A stretch of 64,000 nucleotides of DNA from Thermohalobaculum sp038524325 (GCA_038524325.1 JBCBIS010000002.1:1-64000), one strand, 5' to 3'. Positions 18,730 through 28,639 are shown, numbered from the stretch's first letter. A program made the numbers and translations. Notes: generated by a model from the letters alone, not told the origin.

Positions 18730-19760
18730 CCCGTCGCACATTGCTGGACGCTTTTCTGCGGCAGGAAGGGCTGGATCCCGCCCGCCTGCAGCCTCTTGCG
18801 GGCGATGCCTCGAACCGGCGCTATCACCGCCTCGCCGGCTCGATCCCGCTGGTGGTGATGGATGCGGCGCCGGAGGCGGGCGAGGACATCCGCCCCTTCC
18901 ATGCCGTGACCGATTGGTTGCGCGCGCTCGGCCTCAGCGCGCCACAGATCCATGCGGCGGACGCCACAAATGGGTTCCTGCTGCTCGAGGACCTGGGAGA
19001 TGACCTCTACGCCCGGGTCTGCGCCGATGCACGGGCGCCGGAGGAAGCAATCTATGGTGCCGCCGTCGATCTCTTGCCCCGGCTGGTCGAGGCGGGCGCG
19101 CCGCCGGGATTTCCCCGCGACTTTGCGGCCCGGGCCTACGATCTTCCGGTCCTGCAAACCGAGGCCCGCCTGGCAACCGAATGGTATCTGTCCGGAGCCA
19201 CAGGCCCCGTCTCGCCCGATCTCGCCGCCGAATTCGATGCCCTGATCGCCGAGATCTGCACCGATGTCGCCGCCGACCGCAGCACCGTGGTGCTCCGCGA
19301 TTACCATGCCGAGAACCTGCTCTGGCTGCCGAGGCGGGCGGGGCATGCCCGTGTCGGGCTGCTCGATTATCAAGACGCGCTGATCGGGCACCCCGCCTAT
19401 GATCTCGTCTCGCTTTTGGAGGACGCCCGGCGGGACACGTCGCCGGATCTGCAAGCGGCGATGCGCGCGCGCTATGCTGCGGCGACCGGCGCGGGCGAGG
19501 CGTTCCGTACCGCCTATGCCGTGCTGGGTGCGCAACGGAATCTGAAGATCATCGGCATTTTTGCGCGGCTCAGCCTGCGCGACGGCAAGCGACGCTATCC
19601 GGTGCTGATCCCGCGCGTCTGGGGCCATTTGCAGGGCAATCTCGCGCATCCGGCGCTGGCCCGACTCTCGGACTGGGTGGCGCGGCATCTGCCGGAGCCG
19701 ACGCCGGAGGTGATCGCCCGGCTCTCCACCGAGATGCAGTTGGCGGAGCTCCGGTCGTGA
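18726..19760 (+). CDS. amgK: AmgK-like N-acetylmuramate/N-acetylglucosamine kinase (APH-fold phosphotransferase)
   Basis: A 344-residue aminoglycoside-phosphotransferase-fold kinase. The N-terminal lobe has GDASNRRYHRL, the nucleotide loop of this group. The catalytic loop is LRDYHAENLLWLP, and the metal-binding Asp is in GLLDYQDALIGHPAYDL. Next to a MurU-type nucleotidyltransferase, its likely role is the anomeric phosphorylation of recovered MurNAc/GlcNAc in cell-wall recycling (AmgK-MurU route to UDP-MurNAc, bypassing MurA and fosfomycin). It overlaps tsaE and murU by 4 bases each. The alternative call, a generic phosphotransferase, cannot be excluded from motifs alone. Confidence 0.85.
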   Translation: MTRRTLLDAFLRQEGLDPARLQPLAGDASNRRYHRLAGSIPLVVMDAAPEAGEDIRPFHAVTDWLRALGLSAPQIHAADATNGFLLLEDLGDDLYARVCADARAPEEAIYGAAVDLLPRLVEAGAPPGFPRDFAARAYDLPVLQTEARLATEWYLSGATGPVSPDLAAEFDALIAEICTDVAADRSTVVLRDYHAENLLWLPRRAGHARVGLLDYQDALIGHPAYDLVSLLEDARRDTSPDLQAAMRARYAAATGAGEAFRTAYAVLGAQRNLKIIGIFARLSLRDGKRRYPVLIPRVWGHLQGNLAHPALARLSDWVARHLPEPTPEVIARLSTEMQLAELRS

Positions 19761-20452
19761 CGATCGATACCGCCATGGTGCTCGCCGCCGGTCTGGGCAC
19801 CCGGATGCGCCCGCTGACCGAGACCTGCCCCAAACCGCTGCTGCCCGTGGCAGGCCGCAGCATGATCGACCGGGCGCTGGACCATGTGGCGGCGGCGGGT
19901 CTGTCGCGGGCGGTGGTGAACCTGCACTATCTGGCGCCGATGCTGCGCGCGCATTTGGCCGAGCGGGCGATGCCGCAGATCACCTTAACCGAGGAGGACC
20001 CGATCCTCGAGACCGGGGGCGGCGTGGTCCATGCGCTGCCCCATCTCGGATCGGCGCCCTTTGCAGTGCTCAATTCCGACTCGATCTGGGCGGGCGGCAA
20101 CCCGCTCGACGATCTGCTCGCGGCCTGGCGGCCCGGCGAGATGGCGGCGCTGCTGCTCCTGGTTCCTCGCGCCGCGGCGCGGGCCTATACCCGCCCGGGC
20201 GATTTCTGGCTGGAGGGCGCGCGCCCGGTGCGCCGCGGAGGTGCCGAGACCGCTCCCTATGTCTATTCCGGCGCTCAGATCATCTCGCCCGATGCTTTTG
20301 TCGGTGTGCCCGAGGGCGCTTTCTCGCTGAACATCATCTGGGACCGTCTGCTGGCGGAGGATCGGGTTCGGGCGGTTGTCTATCAGGGGGCTTGGGTCGA
20401 TGTCGGCACGCCCGAGGGCCTCGCTGCGGCGGATGCCGCACTCGGCGCATGA
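19757..20452 (+). CDS. murU: MurU-like N-acetylmuramate 1-phosphate uridylyltransferase
   Basis: A 231-residue nucleotidyltransferase of the sugar-1-phosphate family. The nucleotide-binding signature is VLAAGLGTRMRPLTETCPKP at residues about 8-27, with the metal-binding Asp in VLNSDSIW and the late acceptor-site WVDVGTPE. Lack of a C-terminal left-handed beta-helix separates it from GlmU, and its length fits MurU. It makes UDP-MurNAc from MurNAc-1-P, the product of the upstream AmgK. It overlaps amgK (ATGA or similar) and addB (ATGA at 20449-20452). Confidence 0.85.
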   Translation: MTIDTAMVLAAGLGTRMRPLTETCPKPLLPVAGRSMIDRALDHVAAAGLSRAVVNLHYLAPMLRAHLAERAMPQITLTEEDPILETGGGVVHALPHLGSAPFAVLNSDSIWAGGNPLDDLLAAWRPGEMAALLLLVPRAAARAYTRPGDFWLEGARPVRRGGAETAPYVYSGAQIISPDAFVGVPEGAFSLNIIWDRLLAEDRVRAVVYQGAWVDVGTPEGLAAADAALGA

Positions 20453-23400
20453 GCCTTTATGCGCTGCCGCCGGGTGTCGATTTTGCCCATGCCTTCGCCG
20501 AAGGTTTCTGGGCGCGCTTTCGCGCTCTGCCACCTGCCGAACTGGCGCGGATCCAGATCTGGGTCAACAATCGCCGCTCGCTGCGGGCCATCGAGGATAC
20601 CTTGGCGCTGTCGGCGGGCAGGGCGCGCCTGCTCCCTCGCCTCTCGGTGGTCAGCGAGATCGGTACCGCCCCGCTCGCGGTCACTGGCTTGCCCGGGGCG
20701 ATCGATCAGACCCGCCGGCAGCTCCGCCTCACCCGGCTGGTCGAGCGGTTCCTTATGGCCGGGGACGAGGAGCGCACCGCCGCGCCGCCTGCGGCTGCAG
20801 CCGATCTGGCCCTCAGCCTCGCGACCCTGATAGACGAGTTTGACGAGGCGGGGGTGCCGCTCGCCGCGCTCGATCATGCCACGGACGGAGAGCACGCTGC
20901 GCATTGGGCCCGCAATCTGGCCTTTCTCGAGGTGATCCGCAGCCATTGGCCGGCGATGACCGAGGAGCTCGAGGGCAGCGCGCCGGGGCCGAAGGCGCGC
21001 CAACGCCGCGCGCTGTCCGCGTTGCTGTCCGGATGGCAGGCGGCCCCTCCGTCATCGCCGGTTCTCGTCGCGGCCTCCACCGGCTCGATCCAGACGACTG
21101 CCGAGCTGATGGCCGCGGTGGCCGGGCTGCCGAACGGCCATGTGATTCTGCCCGGCTTCGAGCGTGACTTGGAGCCGGAGATCTGGGACCGGGTCGCCTC
21201 GGGCGAAGCGCCGGAGCATCCCGCTGCCCCCTTCCGACAGGTGTTGCAGTTAACTGGGCGCAGGGCCGCCGAGGCCTTGTCCTGGGTTGCCGAGCCAGCC
21301 ATCAACCCGCGCCGAACGCTGCTTGGCCAGGCCATGCGCCCGGCGCCGGTCACCGATGCCTGGCATCTGGCTGCGCCAGCCCTGGCCGCCGATCTTCCGA
21401 GCGCGACCGAGGGTCTCGCGCTGATCGAGGCGCCCAGCCCGCGTCACGAGGCCGGGGCCATCGCGCTCGCGACCCGCCATGCGCTCACCGACCCCGACCG
21501 GAAGGTGCTCATTCTGACGCCCAGTGCGGCTCTGGCCCGGCGGATCGCGGCGGCGCTGGCCGGGCTGGGGGTTGACCCGGACGACTCCCTGGGCCGCCCT
21601 CTGGCTCAGAGCACGCCGGGCGTGTTTCTCCGCTTGATCGCCGATGTGGCGGCGCGCCCTGCCGATCCCGTGCGCCTTGCGGGCCTGCTGCAGCACCCGC
21701 TGATGCAGCCTGGGATGGAGCGTGGCCCTCATCTCGGTTTTGCCCGGCGCTTTGAGCGCGTGGCCCTGCGCAAGCGGTGGCAGGATCAGCGCGCGCACGC
21801 ACTGCCCGACTGGCCCGATGCTGGACCCGAGGACGCCACCTGGCACAATGCCCTGGCCGAACGGATCGATCCGCTGGCTGCCTCGATCGCGGCGGGTGCC
21901 TCGCTGAGCACCTTGGTCGAGGCCCATATCACCGCGGCGGAGGCCCTGAGCTGCCCGACCCCGGATGCTCCGCCAGCCGTGTGGGCCAAGGAGGCCGGGG
22001 CGGCCGCCCAACGCGTGATGGCGCGGATCGCAAGCGCTGCCGACGCCTATGGTCCGGACCGGACCGGTGACTATCCCTCTCTGCTGCTCGGCCTGATGCG
22101 CAGCGAAGAAATCCGGCCCGATGCCGTCACGCCGCATCCCCGCGTCACGCTGCTTAGCCCGCGCGAGGCGCGGGTCGCCCATGCCGATCTGACCATCCTG
22201 GCAGGGTTGAATGAGGGCACATGGCCGTCTCTGCCCGGCGAGGACCCGTGGCTGAGCCGTCCGATGCGCGCCAATCTGGGCCTGCCCAGCCCGGAACGCC
22301 GGATCGGCCTGGCGGCGCATGACTTTCTGCAAGCCGCCGCCGGCCGCGATGTTCTGATGACCCGCGCGGTGAAGGAGGATGGCACGCCCACGGTTGCCTC
22401 GCGCTGGCTGATCCGGCTGGAGACCTTGATCGCGGGCATCGATGCAGTTTCTGCCCCGGCTGAGCCGACCATGCAGCGCCTGCGCGCGCGGGGCGCGGTC
22501 TATCTCGACCATCTCTACCATGTGGACCGGCCCGCCGCCCCGATGCCCCGTGCGCCGCGTCCCAGCCCGACACCGCCCGTCGGGATGCGTCCGACACAGC
22601 TGGCTGTGACCGCGATCGAAACCTTGGTGCGCGATCCTTACGCGGTTTATGCCCGCCACATCCTGCGGCTCCGCCCCATGGATGCGCTGGACCAAGGCGC
22701 GGATTACCGCGACCGCGGGACGCTGATCCACGAAATCCTAACCCGCTTTGCAGACGCTGCTCCCGGCCCCCTGCCGGAGAATGCCGAGTCGCTGCTGCTG
22801 GAGACGGCCGACCGCGCACTGGCCGAGCAGATCTCTCAGCCGGAACTTCGCCGCGTCTGGCGTGCCCGCGTGCAACGCTTTGCCCCCTGGTTCCTCAAGA
22901 CTGAGCGGCAGAGGCGGGCGGATCTGCGCCAGAGCTTCAGCGAGATCGAGGGTCATATGACCCTGACCCAGCCCCCGGGCTTTGTCCTGACGGCGCGGGC
23001 CGACCGGATCGACCTGCTGCAAGACGGGAGCGCTGCGATCTATGATTACAAGGCAGGGGCGCCACCCTCGCCGCAACAGATCAAATCGAAGTTCAATCAG
23101 CAACTCCATCTGCAGGCCGCCATTCTCGCGGCCGGCGGGTTCGAGGGGCTGCCCGCCGCGCTGGCCGAAAGGGGTGCCTATCTGGGCCTGACCGGATCGG
23201 GCGAGGGCGGGAAGGAGACGCCTGTGGACGCGCTGCAGGACGAAATCGCCCCGCATATGGCCGAACTCTCGAACCTGCTCACCAGGTATGCCGATCCGGC
23301 CATGGGATATACCGCGCGCCGGGCCGTGACGCAGGAGACGCATGAGGGGGACTATGACCACCTGGCCCGGTTTGGCGAATGGGAGGCCGGTGATGGTTGA
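20449..23400 (+). CDS. addB: Double-strand break repair nuclease subunit AddB
   Basis: A 983-residue subunit of the AddAB helicase-nuclease, which processes double-strand DNA ends for RecA-dependent repair (the RecBCD counterpart). The C-terminal nuclease motif is visible as ARADRIDLLQDGSAAIYDYK (PD-(D/E)xK superfamily, about residues 850-870). A helicase-like but inactive core is recognised through RVTLLSPREARVAHAD and ILAGLNEGTWP. The start at 20449 gives MSLYALPPGV and overlaps the murU stop by 4 bases; the longer upstream frame would lie within murU. addA begins 8 bases before its end. The length suits the alphaproteobacterial AddB type. Confidence 0.95.
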   Translation: MSLYALPPGVDFAHAFAEGFWARFRALPPAELARIQIWVNNRRSLRAIEDTLALSAGRARLLPRLSVVSEIGTAPLAVTGLPGAIDQTRRQLRLTRLVERFLMAGDEERTAAPPAAAADLALSLATLIDEFDEAGVPLAALDHATDGEHAAHWARNLAFLEVIRSHWPAMTEELEGSAPGPKARQRRALSALLSGWQAAPPSSPVLVAASTGSIQTTAELMAAVAGLPNGHVILPGFERDLEPEIWDRVASGEAPEHPAAPFRQVLQLTGRRAAEALSWVAEPAINPRRTLLGQAMRPAPVTDAWHLAAPALAADLPSATEGLALIEAPSPRHEAGAIALATRHALTDPDRKVLILTPSAALARRIAAALAGLGVDPDDSLGRPLAQSTPGVFLRLIADVAARPADPVRLAGLLQHPLMQPGMERGPHLGFARRFERVALRKRWQDQRAHALPDWPDAGPEDATWHNALAERIDPLAASIAAGASLSTLVEAHITAAEALSCPTPDAPPAVWAKEAGAAAQRVMARIASAADAYGPDRTGDYPSLLLGLMRSEEIRPDAVTPHPRVTLLSPREARVAHADLTILAGLNEGTWPSLPGEDPWLSRPMRANLGLPSPERRIGLAAHDFLQAAAGRDVLMTRAVKEDGTPTVASRWLIRLETLIAGIDAVSAPAEPTMQRLRARGAVYLDHLYHVDRPAAPMPRAPRPSPTPPVGMRPTQLAVTAIETLVRDPYAVYARHILRLRPMDALDQGADYRDRGTLIHEILTRFADAAPGPLPENAESLLLETADRALAEQISQPELRRVWRARVQRFAPWFLKTERQRRADLRQSFSEIEGHMTLTQPPGFVLTARADRIDLLQDGSAAIYDYKAGAPPSPQQIKSKFNQQLHLQAAILAAGGFEGLPAALAERGAYLGLTGSGEGGKETPVDALQDEIAPHMAELSNLLTRYADPAMGYTARRAVTQETHEGDYDHLARFGEWEAGDG

Positions 23401-26400
23401 ACGCCCCACCGCTGAACAGCGCGCCGCCGCCAACCCTGGCAGTTCCGCCTGGGTGGGGGCCAATGCCGGCTCGGGCAAGACCCGGGTGCTGACGCAACGG
23501 GTGGCGCGGCTGCTGTTGGCCGGGTCAGAGCCGGCCAAGATCCTGTGCCTGACCTATACCAAAGCCGCCGCGGCCGAGATGCAGACCCGGCTGTTCGAGA
23601 TGCTCGGCGGTTGGTCGATGCACTCGGATGGTGCGTTGGGTGAGATCTTGGGCGCGTTGGAGGGCGGTGCCTCCCTCACCGATCCAGTCCGCTTGGCCCA
23701 GGCAAGACGCCTGTTCGCCCGCGCGCTGGAGACGCCGGGCGGGCTGAAGATCCAGACGATCCATGCCTTCTGCGCCGCGCTCCTCCGCCGGTTTCCGCTG
23801 GAGGCCGGTATCTCGCCTGCCTTTGATGTGCTCGAAGACCGGCAACAGAGGTTGATGCTGGGCGAGATCGTCTCGGACATGGCCCTGGCTGCCGAGCGGG
23901 GCGAGGATACGGCCTTCGACGCCATCGCCCGCCGTCTGAACGAGGGGCAGCTAGAGGAGTTCCTGCCGACCATTCTTGGCCAGCGCGACCGGTTCCTGGC
24001 GCCCGCGCTTGATCAGCGGCTGGTGGATTGGTTCGGCGATGCGGCGCTCGGCGATCTCGCCGAACTGGCCGCAAGGCATCTCGCCACGCTTGATTGGGCC
24101 GATATGCTGCGCCATGCGGATCTCCTCGACGCCGAAGGTGGCAAGGAGGACAAAGCCCTCGCCGGAGCGCTGCAGATCGCCGCCCGCGATGCGGATCCGG
24201 CAAAGGCGGTGCGGTTGATGCTCCGCGCGCTCCTGACGCAGAAGGGCACGCGCCGCGCGCGCCGTGGTTTCCCGGTAAAAGCGGTCCTGAAGGTCGATCC
24301 CGCTGCCGACGCCCGCACCGAGGCTCTGCTGGATTGGGCCGAGGCCGCCGCCGATGCCGTGGCGGCCCAGGAGATGGCGGCGCGCAGCAGTGACCTCCAT
24401 CGCTTTGCCCGGGCGCTTTTGACCCGCTATGCCGCGGCCAAGACCCGGCGCGGTCTGCTCGATTACGACGATCTGATCGCGCTCAGCCGCGACTTGCTCA
24501 CGCGGGGCGATATGGGCGCCTGGGTGCTCTACAAGCTCGATCAGGGGATCGACCATATTCTGGTCGATGAGGCGCAGGACACCGCGCCCCAGCAATGGGC
24601 GGTGATCCAGGCTCTGTCGGCCGATTTCTTTGCGGGCGAGGGAGCGCGCGGCGGACCGGAGGCGGGGCGCTCGGTCTTCGTCGTGGGAGACGAGAAACAG
24701 TCGATCTACTCCTTCCAGGGGGCCGAACCCAGGGCCTTCGGCGCGACCCGGGCGCGGTATCTGAGCCAGCTTGCCGGTGTCGGCGGCCGGCTGGAGCAGC
24801 CGGCGCTCGTTACCTCCTTCCGCTCGGCGCCGGGAGTGCTTGGTTTTGTCGATCAGGTGTTCACTGGGGCAGAGCGCGCGCTGGCCGTCGATGGCGGTGC
24901 CGTGCGCCACGAGGCCCATCGCGCCGAGGATGCGGCTCTGATCGATCTCTGGCCACTTTTCGAACCTGCGGAGAAGCCCGAGCCGACCCCGTGGTATGAC
25001 CCCGTGGACACCCCGGCCCCCGATCATCCGAAGGCGCGCCTCGCGCGGACCCTGGCGGCCGAGATCGCCCGGATGGTCGCACAGGCGACACTGCCCCCGC
25101 GCCACGGCGCGCCCTCCCGCCCGGTGCGACCGGGCGATATCCTTGTGCTGGTGCAAAAGCGCGACCGTCTGGCCCGCGACCTGATCCGCGCGTTGAAAGC
25201 CGAACGCGTGCCGGTGGCCGGAGCCGACCGGCTCAGCCTGGCCGCCGAGTTGGCGGTCAAGGACCTGATGGCGCTGATCAAGGCGGTGCTGATGCCGGCA
25301 GATGATCTCAGCCTGGCCGCCGCCTTGCGCTCACCGCTGTTCGATATCTCCGAGGACAGCCTGCTCGCGCTCGCCCACGGCCGCAGCGGAACGCTCTGGC
25401 AGGCGGTGATGCAGGCCGAGGCGGAGCTGGTCGGAAATGCCCCGGAGATCCTGGCGGATCTGGCCGCCAAAGCGGGCTTCCAGGGGCCCTATGGCTTTCT
25501 CGAGACGATCCTCACACGGCATGATGGCCGTCGCCGCCTGCTGGCCCGGCTGGGCATCGAGGCGGAGGATCCGGTCGATGAATTGCTGACCCAGGCGATG
25601 GCCTATGAGGCCCGCGAGACCCCCAGCCTGCCAGGCTTCGTGACCTGGATCGAGGCGGCGGACATTGCCCTGAAACGCGAGATGGAACGCGCCGATCAGG
25701 TGCGCGTCATGACGATCCACGGGGCGAAAGGTTTGGAGGCACCGGTGGTCATCCTGCCCGACACGGTCTCGGGCAGTGGCGGGTCGCGGCAGAAGCTCTT
25801 GATGGCCGAGGGCGAAAGCCGCGCCTCTCTGCCGCTCTGGCCCGCCGGAAAACCCGCCGACGACCGGGTCACCGCCGCCGCCCGGGCCGAGGCCGATGCC
25901 CGCGAGGCGGCCGAGGCGCAGCGCAAACTCTATGTCGCCCTGACCCGGGCCGAAGACTGGCTGATCCTCGCCGGCGCAGGGTCTCCGACGGATGCGGAGA
26001 AAGGCTGGTACGGGCAACTCGCCGGCGCGGTGGCGGCTTTGGCGCCCAGCGAGGTTCCGGGGCCGGATGGTCTGGACGGCCCGATACACCGCCTCGGCAC
26101 CCCGGGTCCGCCGCGTTGGGCGGCAGCAGACGCGCAGCTTACCGCCCATGACCCCCCGCCAGCGCCGGATTGGCTTACCCCGGCGGCGCCCGAGGTCAGG
26201 CCGATCCGACCCACCCCGTCCTCGATTGCGGGTCATGCGGCCAGCGGCGAAGCGGCGGGTGGCGAGGGTTTGGGGCGGGAGCAGGCGCTCGCCCGGGGAA
26301 CGGCCGTCCACCTCCTGCTCGAGCATCTGCCCGAGGTCGCGGCGGCGGAGCGCCCCGCCAGCGCGGCCCTCCTCATCGCTGGAGAAGCGCCGGGTCTGCC

Positions 26401-26833
26401 TCCCGACCTCGCGGCTGCGGCAATCGATGAGGTGCTCTCGGTCCTGGCGCATCCGGGGCTGCGCGATCTGTTCGGATCTGGCTCGCTGGGCGAGGTCGCC
26501 ATCACACTCCCAATCCGCCAGAACGGGGTCCAGACACGCCCGATCCTCGGCCGGATCGACCGGTTGCTGGTTGGCGAGACCGTGACGGTCGTCGACTTCA
26601 AAACCGATCCGCAAGTACCGGGCAGCGCCGGGGAGGTGTCGGGCGCCTATCTGGCCCAACTCGCGCTCTATGCCCTGGGGGCCGGGGCGATCTGGCCGGA
26701 CCGCCCGATCGAGGCGGCGATCCTCTGGACCCGGACTGCCACGCTGATGCCGGTGGCACCCGACCGTCTGCAAGCGGCGCTGGCACCGGCGCTGGAGCGT
26801 CAGGGTATTGATTTGGTCCTGAACGGCTCCTAG
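23393..26833 (+). CDS. addA: Double-strand break repair helicase-nuclease AddA
   Basis: A 1146-residue UvrD-like helicase. Walker A is VGANAGSGKTRVLTQR, motif II is LVDEAQDTAPQQW, motif III includes VVGDEKQSIYSFQGAEPRA, a late motif is VMTIHGAKGLEAPVV, and LYVALTRAEDWL ends the helicase core. A C-terminal nuclease domain carries GRIDRLLVG and VVDFKTD. It forms the AddAB complex with the upstream gene, with which it overlaps by 8 bases. The chosen ATG (23393) follows GGGAGG; an upstream in-frame start would extend it into addB. trxA follows after 36 bases, the usual alphaproteobacterial order. Confidence 0.96.
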   Translation: MVERPTAEQRAAANPGSSAWVGANAGSGKTRVLTQRVARLLLAGSEPAKILCLTYTKAAAAEMQTRLFEMLGGWSMHSDGALGEILGALEGGASLTDPVRLAQARRLFARALETPGGLKIQTIHAFCAALLRRFPLEAGISPAFDVLEDRQQRLMLGEIVSDMALAAERGEDTAFDAIARRLNEGQLEEFLPTILGQRDRFLAPALDQRLVDWFGDAALGDLAELAARHLATLDWADMLRHADLLDAEGGKEDKALAGALQIAARDADPAKAVRLMLRALLTQKGTRRARRGFPVKAVLKVDPAADARTEALLDWAEAAADAVAAQEMAARSSDLHRFARALLTRYAAAKTRRGLLDYDDLIALSRDLLTRGDMGAWVLYKLDQGIDHILVDEAQDTAPQQWAVIQALSADFFAGEGARGGPEAGRSVFVVGDEKQSIYSFQGAEPRAFGATRARYLSQLAGVGGRLEQPALVTSFRSAPGVLGFVDQVFTGAERALAVDGGAVRHEAHRAEDAALIDLWPLFEPAEKPEPTPWYDPVDTPAPDHPKARLARTLAAEIARMVAQATLPPRHGAPSRPVRPGDILVLVQKRDRLARDLIRALKAERVPVAGADRLSLAAELAVKDLMALIKAVLMPADDLSLAAALRSPLFDISEDSLLALAHGRSGTLWQAVMQAEAELVGNAPEILADLAAKAGFQGPYGFLETILTRHDGRRRLLARLGIEAEDPVDELLTQAMAYEARETPSLPGFVTWIEAADIALKREMERADQVRVMTIHGAKGLEAPVVILPDTVSGSGGSRQKLLMAEGESRASLPLWPAGKPADDRVTAAARAEADAREAAEAQRKLYVALTRAEDWLILAGAGSPTDAEKGWYGQLAGAVAALAPSEVPGPDGLDGPIHRLGTPGPPRWAAADAQLTAHDPPPAPDWLTPAAPEVRPIRPTPSSIAGHAASGEAAGGEGLGREQALARGTAVHLLLEHLPEVAAAERPASAALLIAGEAPGLPPDLAAAAIDEVLSVLAHPGLRDLFGSGSLGEVAITLPIRQNGVQTRPILGRIDRLLVGETVTVVDFKTDPQVPGSAGEVSGAYLAQLALYALGAGAIWPDRPIEAAILWTRTATLMPVAPDRLQAALAPALERQGIDLVLNGS

Positions 26834-26869
26834 TTTCAGGCTCCCTTCGATCAGAGAAAGGCCAGACCG

Positions 26870-27190
26870 ATGGCAACCCTATCCGTGACCGACCAGAGTT
26901 TCGACGAAGACGTCCTCAAATCCGAGACCCCCGTCGTCGTGGATTTCTGGGCGGAGTGGTGCGGCCCCTGCAAACAGATCGGCCCCGCGCTGGAGGAGAT
27001 TGCCGGCGAGATGGGCGGGAAGGTCAAGATCGCCAAGGTCAATATCGACGACAATCCCAACACGCCCTCGAAATACGGCGTGCGCGGGATCCCGACGCTG
27101 ATCCTGTTCAAGGATGGCGAAGTGGCCGATAAGAAGGTCGGGGCGGATTCGAAAACCGGGATTTCCGGCTGGATCGAAAGTGCGCTGTAA
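26870..27190 (+). CDS. trxA: Thioredoxin
   Basis: A 106-residue cytoplasmic disulfide reductase. The active site is WAEWCGPCKQ (residues about 28-37), the cis-Pro is in RGIPTLILFK, and the fold is complete. AGAAAGG lies upstream of the ATG. It is the last gene of the plus-strand addBA block and faces folC convergently. The 39 bases between them show no strong terminator. Confidence 0.97.
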   Translation: MATLSVTDQSFDEDVLKSETPVVVDFWAEWCGPCKQIGPALEEIAGEMGGKVKIAKVNIDDNPNTPSKYGVRGIPTLILFKDGEVADKKVGADSKTGISGWIESAL

Positions 27191-27229
27191 CCGGCGCTGT
27201 GGCGTGTTCTTACGGCCGCGTCTGGCGGG

Positions 27230-28504
27230 TCACATGGCGGGCCAGCGGCGCAGGACCGCTCCGGCGAGGTAGAGTGACCCGCAGATGACAATCACGGGCG
27301 GCGTACTGGTCGCCGCGCGAATCCGTGTGAGCGCCTCCTCCGCATCCTCCGCCGGTTCGCAATGTAGCCCGATATCGTGTGCGCGCCGTGCCAGGACGGC
27401 CGGCGGAATGCCCGCTTCGCTGTCCGGGACGGGAACGGAGAACGCCCCTTCGGCCAATGGCATCAAGGGCGCCAGAAAGTCTTCGACCGCTTTGGTATCG
27501 ATCATGCCGAGGATCAGCCAGAGCGGCCCTTTGCGTCCGGCCAGATGAGCCGCCAGCGCCTGACCCGCCGCGGGATTATGCCCGCCATCGAGCCACAGTT
27601 CCGCGCCCTGCGGCAGCGCCTTGGCCAGCGCGCCGCGGGTGATTCGCTGCAGCCGCGCGGGCCATTCGGCTTCTGTCAGCGCCGCCGCCGGATCACCGAG
27701 GCCAAGCTGGCGGAGCGCGGACACGGCGGTGCCGGCATTCTCGATCTGATGAGCGCCGGGCAGGGCGGGGCGCGGAAGCTCCAGACCCCCTGCGCTGTCT
27801 TCAAAGCGCAAGCCTTCGCCTGATGGTGCGATGTGCCAGTCCTGACCGTGGCAGTGCAGCGGAGCGCCAAGCTCCGCCGCTCGCGCGGAAATCACGTCTT
27901 GCGCGGTGCTCTCCTGCCGACCGATGACGGCCGGGATGGCGGATTTCAGGATGCCCGCTTTTTCTCCGGCGATCGCTGCCAGCGTGTCGCCGAGGTAGTG
28001 TTGATGGTCGAGCGAGACCGGCGTGATGACGGACAGCCGGGGCGTGATCACGTTGGTGGCGTCCAGTCGCCCGCCGAGCCCGACCTCCAGCAAGGTGACA
28101 TCGGCAGGAACCCGGGCGAAGGCTGCCAGGGCGGCCACGGTCGTGATCTCGAAGAAGGTGATCGGCCGCCCCCCATTGGCGATCTCGCAATCCTGCAGCA
28201 TCTCGGCCAGATCGGGCTCCGGGATCAGATTGCCGGCGAGCCTGATGCGTTCGTGAAACCGGACAAGATGAGGCGAGGTATACGCGTGCACCCGCAGCCC
28301 TTCGGCCTCGAGCCCGGCGCGGATCATCGCCAGAGTGGAGCCTTTGCCATTGGTGCCGGCAATATGAACCACGGGTGGCAGTCGGTCCTGCGGATTGCCC
28401 ATCGCGTCGAGCAGGCGCCACATCCGGTCGAGGGTCAGATCGATGATCTTCGGATGCAGCCGCATCAGCCGCTCGAGGATCACATCGCTTGTGCCTTGGG
28501 TCAT
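27230..28504 (-). CDS. folC: Bifunctional folylpolyglutamate synthase / dihydrofolate synthase
   Basis: A 424-residue Mur-ligase-fold enzyme. It adds glutamate to dihydropteroate and then to reduced folates. Visible motifs are the ATP loop HIAGTNGKGST (about residues 46-56), TSPHLVRFHERIRL of the folate site, and LLEVGLGGRLDATN with PVSLDHQHYLGDT. The conserved WLDGGHNPAAG is in the C-terminal domain. Read after accD on the same strand, with 166 bases containing a large hairpin between them. Confidence 0.96.
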   Translation of the reverse strand: MTQGTSDVILERLMRLHPKIIDLTLDRMWRLLDAMGNPQDRLPPVVHIAGTNGKGSTLAMIRAGLEAEGLRVHAYTSPHLVRFHERIRLAGNLIPEPDLAEMLQDCEIANGGRPITFFEITTVAALAAFARVPADVTLLEVGLGGRLDATNVITPRLSVITPVSLDHQHYLGDTLAAIAGEKAGILKSAIPAVIGRQESTAQDVISARAAELGAPLHCHGQDWHIAPSGEGLRFEDSAGGLELPRPALPGAHQIENAGTAVSALRQLGLGDPAAALTEAEWPARLQRITRGALAKALPQGAELWLDGGHNPAAGQALAAHLAGRKGPLWLILGMIDTKAVEDFLAPLMPLAEGAFSVPVPDSEAGIPPAVLARRAHDIGLHCEPAEDAEEALTRIRAATSTPPVIVICGSLYLAGAVLRRWPAM

Positions 28505-28557
28505 CTGCGACGGGGGTGACGACAGCTGCCGGCAGGTCCGGGACGGGGGGCAGTCGG

Positions 28558-28639
28558 CCCCCCGCGCCGCGCGACGAAGCCACCACCCGCCCCCACCCGC
28601 CCCCCAGCGCGTGGCGGCTCCGTCGCGCGGCGCGGGGGG
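28558..28639 (-). repeat. Large hairpin with a G-run (G-quadruplex-capable) loop between accD and folC
   Basis: A perfect 19-base inverted repeat (28558-28576 with 28621-28639; arms rich in CG) encloses a further imperfect stem. The central loop reads as C-runs on the plus strand (CCCCCACCCGCCCCC at about 28590-28605). On the minus strand, which is the sense of the accD-folC transcript, the loop has four G-runs separated by single bases, a textbook G-quadruplex pattern. Its place between two genes of one operon suggests control of folC read-through or mRNA stability. No T-run follows. Confidence 0.6.
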
